Assembly (NCBI GenBank): GCA_915070235.1
Contig: CAJZFM010000135.1
Location: forward strand, 1-6,151
Origin: an uncultured Capnocytophaga sp.
GTDB lineage: Bacteria; Bacteroidota; Bacteroidia; Flavobacteriales; Flavobacteriaceae
Direction of reading: 5' to 3'
Length of the DNA stretch: 6,151 bases
Part shown: piece by piece, positions 1-6,090 of the stretch
Layout of the letters: each line of letters opens with the position of its first letter
How positions within the stretch are numbered: position 1 is the first letter of the stretch
Translations under genes and position numbers: made by a program
The notes under the pieces: generated by a model
What the model was told of the DNA's origin: nothing
The model's database searches: none
What the model saw: only the letters and a program-made list of their open reading frames with translations

Positions 1-179
1 AACAAGCGAATAGCTTTTTCATCTATAAGACTATCTTTTAGGAATAATGGATATTCTGGAGAGCCTTTTTTTACTACAATAGTAAAATAATAAGGTTCAT
101 AACAATCCATACTGGTACAACTACCCATAACAATTGCCCATAGTATTGGGACTACTAATAAATAAAAATGCTTTTTCAT
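1..179 (-). CDS. Small lipoprotein, partner of the left C10 protease (C-terminus cut off by window edge)
   Basis: Reading the minus strand from the ATG at 179-177 gives 59 open codons to the window edge with no stop, so only the N-terminus is visible. It starts MKKHFYLLVV, has a hydrophobic stretch to about residue 20, and then a lipobox-like VMGSC with Cys21 as the probable lipidated residue. This is a signal peptidase II signal. The residues after the cysteine (TSMDCYE) lack the K-D/E-E cluster seen in the neighbouring protease, so surface export is less clear. The ATG lies 3 nt after the protease stop codon, which implies co-transcription and probably translational coupling. No family can be recognised from what remains. 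Its position immediately downstream of a C10 protease is where Bacteroides and Streptococcus carry small C10 inhibitors, so an inhibitor or partner role is plausible but is inference. Confidence 0.8.
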   Translation of the reverse strand, partial: MKKHFYLLVVPILWAIVMGSCTSMDCYEPYYFTIVVKKGSPEYPLFLKDSLIDEKAIRL

Positions 180-182
180 AAT

Positions 183-1745
183 TTAGTGAATATTTGTGAT
201 CAATCTAAAATCATATTTATAATTTCCCTCGCTTCCAGCATCTTTTTGAAAAGTATTGGAGGGGTGTACTTGCCCAGGATGTCCAAGTGATGCATCAAAA
301 ATACCTATACGATACCATCCTGAGTATCCATTACTTCCAGATTTATCTACTCCCCCCCAACCAAAGTTGCAATGGATATATTCTTCTACATGAGTTTCTG
401 AAACAACTTCATGAAATTCATCTTCGGACATACAGTTACTGAAATAATGATGGAAAATATTATAATATTTCCTGATATATCCGTCTATTACCCAGGCATG
501 ACAGTTATCATAAATAGTATAAGCCTCTATATTTAGAAAGCTCTTGCGAGAACTACAGCCACGTATATAGACAGGTCTATGATTTTTTAAATCATGTAGC
601 ATACTATTTACCTCCATTGAGTACTTTAGTGAAGGATGAAATCCTAAAACATCAAATGTATGATAGGCTCGTGTAACAGTAGATCCAGAATTACCACATC
701 CATAATCCATTTGTAGTAGATGTTTTTCTCCTAACCGAGCTAATAGATATTGAATATCAGCTACTGCGATAGGGTTGTTTTTTATACTATTATTGTCAAT
801 TTGTGAAAACATGTCTCCAGGGTCTATCTTAGTCATATCCTCCCAATGCATTTCTCTTCCCATAAATACACGAGGTTTTTTATGATAAGCCATGATCTGT
901 CCAACAGCTATTGCTACACAGCCTACTGGTGCTTGTTCATTGTTATCGCATTGTTTCCATACAAGATCATTGTACATTCCTTTTTGAGACCATAATGTTT
1001 TGATAAGGGGGAGTATCTTGTCAGATACAGTCCAACCGCTTGAATCAGAATATCTTGGTTCGTCCTCAATAAGTACACAATCCCCTCTTCCAGACATCAT
1101 CTTAGAAGTACTGGCTACAAAATTAGTATTCCCTAAGAATTGCTCTTTTTTTTCCCAGGATAGTTTTTTTAAAATATGATTCAATGCGATTTTCCTTAGG
1201 CTGTCTTTCTTGCTTTCATAGATTGCTTTTTGATTCTCTACATAATCCTCAATGGCAGAGAGCATGACTGCTTGTCCTGGGTTGGTAATACTGTCAAGAC
1301 GTCCATAAGGACAATAAGCCATGACACCAGGTACTCGCTTGTCTCCCGAAACTAAGGCATATCCTTTGTTGTTTGAAAAATGAACTAAATAGAAATCCAC
1401 ATCTTTAGGTACTTTCCTAAAAGTTGGTTGTGTTTTTTCTTTGCTGAGCAGCCTAACACTTTCTATTTTTATAGGAATATTGCGAGTAAAGAAACTTGTA
1501 CCTTGTACAATTTCTTGCTCTTGTAGCTGATAAGCAGTTTCTAAAGCCATTTTTCTTGCTTCTTCTATAGAAACAGAAGTATTGTCAGTAACAGAAAGCC
1601 ATTTCCATGCTTCCATGTTTGTCTCTTGTTCAGTCTTCTCAGTAGGCTGAACTTTTTCCTCTTCTTTCTTTAAGAGGCCTTCTTCGTCTTTTCGACAGGA
1701 AAAGACACATAGCATTATTGCTACCAAAGTTAAAAATTTTCTCAT
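183..1745 (-). CDS. C10-family (streptopain/SpeB-like) cysteine protease, lipoprotein; left copy
   Basis: This is a 520-aa pre-pro-protease of the papain-like clan. The start at 1745 (MRKFLTLVAI) is preferred over an in-frame upstream ATG at 1823: it places a clean lipoprotein signal at the N-terminus, with lipobox VFSC and Cys17, and leaves the promoter upstream. The +1 cysteine is followed by RKDEE, which matches the K-D/E-rich lipoprotein export signal of Capnocytophaga and predicts outer-surface display. A charged linker runs to about residue 45. The SpeB/Spi-type propeptide spans about 45-200 (landmarks DFYLVHFSN, GYALVSGDKRVPGVMAY, NPGQAV). The catalytic domain spans about 215-520, with oxyanion-type Gln254 in LWSQ, nucleophile Cys276 in APVGCVAIAVGQIMAYH, His416 in CHAWVIDGY, and Asn460/Trp463 in CNFGWGG. 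No T9SS-type C-terminal domain follows. The residue before His416 is Cys, where Gly is usual (the paralogue has Gly). Family assignment is secure; substrate is unknown. Confidence 0.95.
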   Translation of the reverse strand: MRKFLTLVAIMLCVFSCRKDEEGLLKKEEEKVQPTEKTEQETNMEAWKWLSVTDNTSVSIEEARKMALETAYQLQEQEIVQGTSFFTRNIPIKIESVRLLSKEKTQPTFRKVPKDVDFYLVHFSNNKGYALVSGDKRVPGVMAYCPYGRLDSITNPGQAVMLSAIEDYVENQKAIYESKKDSLRKIALNHILKKLSWEKKEQFLGNTNFVASTSKMMSGRGDCVLIEDEPRYSDSSGWTVSDKILPLIKTLWSQKGMYNDLVWKQCDNNEQAPVGCVAIAVGQIMAYHKKPRVFMGREMHWEDMTKIDPGDMFSQIDNNSIKNNPIAVADIQYLLARLGEKHLLQMDYGCGNSGSTVTRAYHTFDVLGFHPSLKYSMEVNSMLHDLKNHRPVYIRGCSSRKSFLNIEAYTIYDNCHAWVIDGYIRKYYNIFHHYFSNCMSEDEFHEVVSETHVEEYIHCNFGWGGVDKSGSNGYSGWYRIGIFDASLGHPGQVHPSNTFQKDAGSEGNYKYDFRLITNIH

Positions 1746-1788
1746 AATAAAAATTTTAGAGGTTAAAAAATAATGTTTTATAGTGCTG

Positions 1789-1820
1789 CAAAAATAACAT
1801 TTATTTTTGAATAAAACAAA
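1789..1820 (-). promoter_or_regulatory. Predicted Bacteroidota-type promoter of the left C10 protease
   Basis: On the minus strand a TTTG element (1820-1817) is followed after 20 nt by TATTTTTG (1796-1789). This matches the TTTG / TAnnTTTG -33/-7 arrangement used by the primary sigma factor in Bacteroidota. The -7 box ends 43 nt upstream of the chosen ATG at 1745. No Shine-Dalgarno-like sequence precedes that ATG, as is usual in this phylum. The in-frame ATG at 1823 lies upstream of this promoter and would not be on the transcript, which supports the downstream start. Confidence 0.7.
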
Positions 1821-1948
1821 CATTATTTAAATAGGTTGATAAAATTTATAAGAGTATATTAGCAAAAACTCTTTGTATGTAAAAATCAGAAAACCTATAA
1901 GATGTTAATGTATCGGTAATGAAAGATTTAAAAGTGTTTTATCAGAAT

Positions 1949-1977
1949 AAAAAAGACTACCTTCTTGAGGTAGTCTT
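1949..1977 (-). terminator. Intrinsic terminator of maeB
   Basis: AAGACTACCT (1953-1962) and AGGTAGTCTT (1968-1977) form a perfect 10-bp hairpin with a 5-nt loop. Read on the minus strand, the second arm runs straight into a six-T run (1954-1949), the polarity expected for ending transcription of maeB, whose stop codon lies about 46 nt upstream. On the plus strand no U-tract follows. It separates maeB transcription from the protease gene further along the same strand, which has its own promoter. Confidence 0.9.
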
Positions 1978-2023
1978 CTGTAGAGATGCCATTTATTGTG
2001 TCTTGGCAAATTATATCATACGA

Positions 2024-4309
2024 TTATTTCCTTCTTTCTCTCTCTTGGGCATCTACTACCGCAAAGGTAGTAAGATTTACCATTTCATCTACGCTGGCGT
2101 TTATCAGGGTGATGTGTATAGGCTTGGAGAGTCCTAAGATGATAGGCCCTATGGAGCTGATTCCTTCAGATTCTTTCATGATCTTATAGGTGATATTAGC
2201 CGACTCCAAGTTAGGGAATATAAGCACATTGGCGGCCTTGCCATTGAGCTTGGAGAAGGGGAACATGGCTGCCATTTTCTCTGGGTTAAGGGCTACATCC
2301 ACCTGTACCTCTCCATCTACAATAAGCTCTGGATAGTTCTTGTGTAGGTAGGAAACGGTCTTGCTGAGCTTTTTGGTACTTTCCGAAGGGGCAGAACCAA
2401 AGTTAGAGTAAGAAAGTAGGGCAATAGCAGGGTCTAAACCGAACATCTTCGCTTTCTCGGCTACCGCCAAAGTGATAGCGGTCAAGTCTTCCGAAGACGG
2501 ATTAGGGTTCATCGTAGTATCGGAAAGGAACAAGGGGCCACGCTTGGTGATAAGGATACTGGTGGCTGCAATACGCTGGAAGCCTTCTTCTTTCTCTACC
2601 AAGTCCAAGATAGGACGAATGGTCTGTGGGTAGGAGCGAGAGTAACCTGTAATCATCGCATCGGCCTCACCGGTATTCACCAGCATAGCACCGAAGTAGT
2701 TGCGCTCACGCATCAGGCGGCGTGCATTGATCTGAGTGATACCCTTGCGCTCACGCTTCTTCCAGTAGATGTCGGCAAAGCGGTGGCGACGCTCTCTCTC
2801 TTCGGAGCTTTTAGGATCTATGATCTGCAAGTTGGCCTCAAAGCCGAGCTCTTCCATCTTGCTTTGGATAATATCTTTAGGGCCGAGCAGTACAGGAATG
2901 GCGATACCTTCTTGATACACACGTTGAGCGGCCTTAAGCACTTCCGTAAGGTCAGCTTCGGGGAATACCACTCGCTTAGGATTTTGGCGAGCACGCTCCT
3001 GAAGCACACGGATTTCTCGGTTGCTACCACCGAGCCTGTCCATAAGCTGTTCGCGATAAGCGTCCCAGTCGGTGATGGGTTTCTGTGCGACACCTGTCTC
3101 TATAGCAGCCTTGGCAATAGCAGGTGGTACTTCGTAGATAAGGCGTGGGTCAAAGGGCTTAGGAATAATGTATTCCTTGCCAAAGCTAAGATTGGCACCT
3201 CCATATACCAGATTCACTTGGTCAGGTACGGTTTTCTTGGCCAACTCAGCCAAGGCATGTACTGCGGCCAATTTCATTTCTTCGTTGATCTTGGTAGCGC
3301 GTACGTCTAAGGCACCACGGAAGATAAAGGGGAACCCAAGCACGTTATTCACTTGGTTAGGGGTATCGGAGCGGCCTGTAGCCATAATTATGTCCGAACG
3401 GGTTTGGGTAGCTAAGTCATAAGCAATCTCAGGGGTAGGGTTGGCCATAGCAAAAACGATAGGGTCTTTGGCCATGCTAAGGAGCATCTCTGGGGTTACT
3501 ACATTCCCTTTGGAAAGACCGATAAAGACATCGGCGTCTTTCATCGCTTCTTCAAGAGTGTGTAGGTCACGGTCGGTGGCAAACTCGGCTTTGAGGTAGT
3601 CCAAGTTAGGATTGTCCTTGCGAATAACCCCCTTGCTATCGCACATCACGATATTTTTAGGGTCAGCCCCCAAGGCTATATACAGGCGGGTACAGGAAAT
3701 AGCTGCCGCTCCCGCACCATTGACAACCATCTTTATCTGACGAATATCCTTGCCGACAATCTCCAAGGCGTTCTTAAGCGCTGCGGCTGAGATAATGGCC
3801 GTACCATGTTGGTCATCGTGCATCACAGGAATGTCCAATTCTTCCTTGAGGCGACGCTCAATCTCAAAAGCCTCAGGCGACTTGATGTCTTCCAAGTTAA
3901 TCCCCCCGAAAGTAGGCGCAATGGCCTTGACAGTATTGACAAAGGCATCTACATCAGTGGTATTGACCTCTATGTCAAATACATCAATATCGGCAAAGAT
4001 CTTAAAGAGCAAGCCTTTACCCTCCATCACAGGTTTGGCTGCATCAGCACCTATGTTACCCAAGCCAAGCACGGCGGTACCATTGGAGATTACTGCCACG
4101 AGATTTCCTTTGTTGGTATATCGGTAAGCATCGTTTTTGTTTTCTTCAATCGCCAAGCAAGGCTCTGCCACTCCAGGAGAGTAGGCCAAAGAGAGGTCAT
4201 ACTGGGAGGCGTGTTTCTTAGTAGGTACCACGGCTATCTTCCCTGGTTGCGGGAACTCGTGATAGTCAAGGGCATCCGTGTTTTTCTTATGATTATTATT
4301 ATCTTTCAT
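2024..4309 (-). CDS. maeB: NADP-type malic enzyme with C-terminal phosphotransacetylase-like domain (MaeB)
   Basis: This 761-aa cytosolic enzyme oxidatively decarboxylates malate to pyruvate and CO2 while reducing NAD(P)+, supplying pyruvate and reducing power. The malic N-terminal domain (about 15-160) shows YDLSLAYSPGVAEPCLAI with the general-acid Tyr43, then NGTAVLGLGNIG, a GKG-LLFK lysine region (98-103) and metal-site acidic residues around FDIEVN. The NAD-binding domain (about 165-430) carries HDDQHGTA (164-171), the dinucleotide-binding NGAGAAA (197-203), MANPTPE (288-294) and RSDTPNQVNN. From about 440 to the end is a PTA_PTB domain (KRVVFPEADL, SDTTMNPNPS, FSKLNGKAANVLIFPNLES). In characterised MaeB proteins this domain is not a working transacetylase but binds acetyl-CoA to inhibit the enzyme. 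Length matches the hybrid MaeB class (about 760 aa). The start MKDNNN at 4309 lies 49 nt after a good -7 box. The gene is intact, monocistronic and visibly richer in G+C than the flanking protease genes. NADP preference is inferred from family. Confidence 0.97.
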   Translation of the reverse strand: MKDNNNHKKNTDALDYHEFPQPGKIAVVPTKKHASQYDLSLAYSPGVAEPCLAIEENKNDAYRYTNKGNLVAVISNGTAVLGLGNIGADAAKPVMEGKGLLFKIFADIDVFDIEVNTTDVDAFVNTVKAIAPTFGGINLEDIKSPEAFEIERRLKEELDIPVMHDDQHGTAIISAAALKNALEIVGKDIRQIKMVVNGAGAAAISCTRLYIALGADPKNIVMCDSKGVIRKDNPNLDYLKAEFATDRDLHTLEEAMKDADVFIGLSKGNVVTPEMLLSMAKDPIVFAMANPTPEIAYDLATQTRSDIIMATGRSDTPNQVNNVLGFPFIFRGALDVRATKINEEMKLAAVHALAELAKKTVPDQVNLVYGGANLSFGKEYIIPKPFDPRLIYEVPPAIAKAAIETGVAQKPITDWDAYREQLMDRLGGSNREIRVLQERARQNPKRVVFPEADLTEVLKAAQRVYQEGIAIPVLLGPKDIIQSKMEELGFEANLQIIDPKSSEERERRHRFADIYWKKRERKGITQINARRLMRERNYFGAMLVNTGEADAMITGYSRSYPQTIRPILDLVEKEEGFQRIAATSILITKRGPLFLSDTTMNPNPSSEDLTAITLAVAEKAKMFGLDPAIALLSYSNFGSAPSESTKKLSKTVSYLHKNYPELIVDGEVQVDVALNPEKMAAMFPFSKLNGKAANVLIFPNLESANITYKIMKESEGISSIGPIILGLSKPIHITLINASVDEMVNLTTFAVVDAQERERRK

Positions 4310-4342
4310 TTGAAAATATTTTTATCAAATTAGTTTCTATTT

Positions 4343-4357
4343 AGTTCTTATAGAACT
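4343..4357. promoter_or_regulatory. Palindrome at the predicted maeB transcription start
   Basis: AGTTCT (4343-4348), the spacer TAT, and AGAACT (4352-4357) form a perfect 6-bp inverted repeat. It begins 1 nt downstream of the maeB -7 box (4366-4359, minus strand), so it covers the expected +1 and the first transcribed bases. That placement suits an operator for a dimeric regulator or a short 5' hairpin that shields the transcript end. No regulator can be named from the sequence. Confidence 0.45.
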
Positions 4358-4358
4358 G

Positions 4359-4389
4359 CAAAAGTACAAAATTAATGTGTAATGCTCAA
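4359..4389 (-). promoter_or_regulatory. Predicted maeB promoter
   Basis: On the minus strand TTG (4389-4387) is followed after 20 nt by TACTTTTG (4366-4359), matching the flavobacterial TTG-N17-23-TAnnTTTG pattern. The -7 box lies 49 nt upstream of the maeB ATG. The -33-like TTG falls inside a heptamer repeat and the palindrome at 4343-4357 sits at the expected start of transcription. Confidence 0.65.
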
Positions 4390-4405
4390 TGTTTAATGAT
4401 TAATT
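4373..4405. repeat. Degenerate tandem heptamer repeat, consensus (T/C)AATGNN
   Basis: Four consecutive 7-nt units read TAATGTG, TAATGCT, CAATGTT and TAATGAT from 4373 to 4400, followed by a degraded fifth unit beginning TAATT. The period is exactly 7 throughout and the AATG core is invariant in the first four units. The array occupies the spacer and -33 region of the maeB promoter. Only the third unit, beginning with C, supplies the TTG that serves as the -33 element on the minus strand. Confidence 0.6.
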
Positions 4406-4557
4406 TTTTTCACTTTTGGTTTTTATAGCTAAGTATAAAAATATTTGTAAGATTTTTTTAAGTTTGTTTTATAAGTATTCAATGATGATAGTTTGTTACA
4501 AATATGTCTATAAAAACACATTGTTGATAACTTATTTAAATATTTTCTCAAATATAT

Positions 4558-4588
4558 TTTCTTTATTGGATTTTTTGTATTATTTTTG
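4558..4588 (+). promoter_or_regulatory. Predicted Bacteroidota-type promoter of the right C10 protease
   Basis: TATTTTTG at 4581-4588 is an exact TAnnTTTG -7 box and is identical to the box of the left protease gene. The -33 position 19 nt upstream carries TTTC (4558-4561), a one-base mismatch to TTTG, so the upstream element is weak. The box ends 45 nt before the ATG at 4634, almost the same spacing as in the left copy (43 nt). Confidence 0.6.
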
Positions 4589-4633
4589 CAAGGTGAAAAT
4601 ACAATTATTTTTAACAATGTAAGTTATACAATT

Positions 4634-6088
4634 ATGAGAAAGCGTTTTATATGGGTAGTGATGACATTAGGTTTTATCTCCTGCCAAAAGAATGAGGAAG
4701 GCCTCTTAGAGAAAGAAGAGGAAAAGTTCTCGCCTGAAAAGGCAGCACTTTCAGCCAAGCTAAAAGCATGGGAATTACTTTCAGTTACTGACGATATGCA
4801 GGTTTCTTTAGAAGAAGCAAAAAGACAAGCACTAACTATGGCTTACCAAATGCAATCAAGAGAAGTAGTATCAGGAGTAAGTCTTTTTGCACGTAGTACT
4901 CCTATTAGTGTAGAGCGTGTAGAAGAGCTTACAAATGAGAAAGAATTACAAACTTTAAACGATGATTCTAAAGAGAGTGATTTCTATCTGATACATTTTT
5001 CTAATGACAAAGGATATGCATTGGTGTCAGCAGACAAACGTGTTCCAGGGGTAATGGCTTATAACTCATCTGGGGATATGGATATAGAGACAAATCCAGG
5101 GCAAGCTATTATGTTTTCTGTTATACAGAACTATGTAGCAGTACAAAAAGAACTCTATGAGAAGAAGAAAGATAGCCTTAAACAGTCAGCTTTGAAAAAA
5201 GTTAAAGAATATTTTGAAAAACAACAGCTTGCCAATCCTAAGTTTATAGCATCAACAAATAAAAGCATTGCAAAATATGAAGATGATGGTATGTGTTCTT
5301 TAGATGATATTCATATTGTAGATGACTATTACGAAGGTACTCCTTGGGCAATTGTTGAACAGAGAGGCCCTTTATTGAAAACTATATGGGGGCAACGAAA
5401 AGCTTATAATAATTTGGTTTTTACAAGATGTGTCAATGATGAAGCACCTATAGGCTGTGTAGCTGTAGCTGTAGGACAGATTATGGCATATCATAAAAAG
5501 CCCTATGTTTTTAAAGGGAGAATAATGCATTGGAATGATATGGCTCCTTATGGAAATTCAACAATTGATAATGTTAATACTACTGCTGTAATAGATATTC
5601 AGCATCTATTAGCCCGATTAGGCGATACTGATATGTTGAAAATGAAATATACTTGTGAGGATAGTTATGCTTATGATCATGCTGTGATAGAAATACTCAG
5701 ATTTCTAGGATATAATGTTGGGAATATAGAGCCATTAGAAAAAAATAAAGTTAAAAGAGATATCTTAGCCAATAGACCTTTGTATATTGGAGGTTATGAT
5801 TCTCATACTAGAAGAGGTCATGCTTGGGTATTAGATGGTTATATGATAAAAGGAAGAAAAACATTGCGATATATGTATATTGAGTGCCCTGGATTTTATG
5901 GGCAAAAAATAGATAAAATTGAGGGATATATTACAGAAGATTTTGTTCATTGTAATTTTGGTTGGGAAGGAGATGCTTCAGGTTGGTATCGTATGAATGT
6001 TTTTGACACTAATATTTATAAGAAAAATCCTAATATAAGATATCCTATTTATGACTATGGTCTTGAAATAATCTCTAATATATACTAA
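4634..6088 (+). CDS. C10-family (streptopain/SpeB-like) cysteine protease, lipoprotein; right copy
   Basis: This 484-aa paralogue of the left protease is on the opposite strand. The start at 4634 (MRKRFIWVVM) is chosen over an in-frame TTG at 4586, which lies inside the -7 box; it gives a lipoprotein signal with FISC and Cys17, followed by the charged cluster QKNEE that predicts surface export. The propeptide spans about 45-200 (DFYLIHFSN, GYALVSADKRVPGVMAY, NPGQAI). The catalytic domain spans about 220-484, with Gln254 in IWGQ, nucleophile Cys275 in APIGCVAVAVGQIMAYH, His396 in GHAWVLDGY, and Asn441/Trp444 in CNFGWEG. The family's usual GWGG is GWEG here, so Glu445 replaces a glycine right after the active-site tryptophan, while the left copy keeps GWGG. 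It is shorter than the left copy, partly through deletions in the loops around the histidine and near the C-terminus. There is no T9SS C-terminal domain. A small lipoprotein gene follows after 2 nt. Confidence 0.95.
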   Translation: MRKRFIWVVMTLGFISCQKNEEGLLEKEEEKFSPEKAALSAKLKAWELLSVTDDMQVSLEEAKRQALTMAYQMQSREVVSGVSLFARSTPISVERVEELTNEKELQTLNDDSKESDFYLIHFSNDKGYALVSADKRVPGVMAYNSSGDMDIETNPGQAIMFSVIQNYVAVQKELYEKKKDSLKQSALKKVKEYFEKQQLANPKFIASTNKSIAKYEDDGMCSLDDIHIVDDYYEGTPWAIVEQRGPLLKTIWGQRKAYNNLVFTRCVNDEAPIGCVAVAVGQIMAYHKKPYVFKGRIMHWNDMAPYGNSTIDNVNTTAVIDIQHLLARLGDTDMLKMKYTCEDSYAYDHAVIEILRFLGYNVGNIEPLEKNKVKRDILANRPLYIGGYDSHTRRGHAWVLDGYMIKGRKTLRYMYIECPGFYGQKIDKIEGYITEDFVHCNFGWEGDASGWYRMNVFDTNIYKKNPNIRYPIYDYGLEIISNIY

Positions 6089-6090
6089 CC

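Larger units (their letters stand above)
4310..4633. other. Divergent AT-rich intergenic region between maeB and the right C10 protease
   Basis: This 324-bp region holds the maeB promoter, its palindrome and a heptamer repeat on the left, and the protease promoter on the right. Between about 4410 and 4537 it is very AT-rich, with only low-complexity open frames and no credible gene, RNA or hairpin terminator. An imperfect direct repeat, AAATATTTTCT (4538-4548) and AAATATATTTTCT (4550-4562), ends at the -33 position of the rightward promoter and could be a binding site, though in such AT-rich DNA it may be chance. Confidence 0.6.

Noticed and set aside
1746..1823. Upstream in-frame ATG (1823) that would extend the left protease by 26 residues
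   Set aside because: It lies upstream of the -7 box and would bury the lipoprotein signal peptide inside the protein; the start at 1745 matches the paralogue.
1850..1873. Inverted repeat AAGAGT / ACTCTT with a 12-nt loop between the left protease promoter and the maeB terminator
   Set aside because: Short stem, long AT-rich loop and no U-tract; at this base composition it is likely chance.
1746..4309. maeB and the left protease as a single operon (same strand)
   Set aside because: A strong intrinsic terminator at 1949-1977 and a separate promoter at 1789-1820 lie between them.
2783..4333. Long plus-strand open frames opposite maeB (2783-3310, 3168-3422, 3750-4127, 3806-4333)
   Set aside because: They are shadows of the maeB reading frame: no domain, signal or promoter, while the minus strand encodes a full-length conserved enzyme.
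4416..4622. Open frame on the plus strand of 68 codons (and a 62-codon one on the minus strand) in the maeB/protease gap
   Set aside because: Low-complexity Lys/Ile/Phe/Tyr-rich translations typical of random AT-rich DNA; the plus frame runs through the protease promoter and neither has a recognisable motif.
4586..4633. Upstream in-frame TTG start for the right protease
   Set aside because: The codon overlaps the -7 box, so it would not be transcribed from that promoter, and it would displace the lipoprotein signal from the N-terminus.
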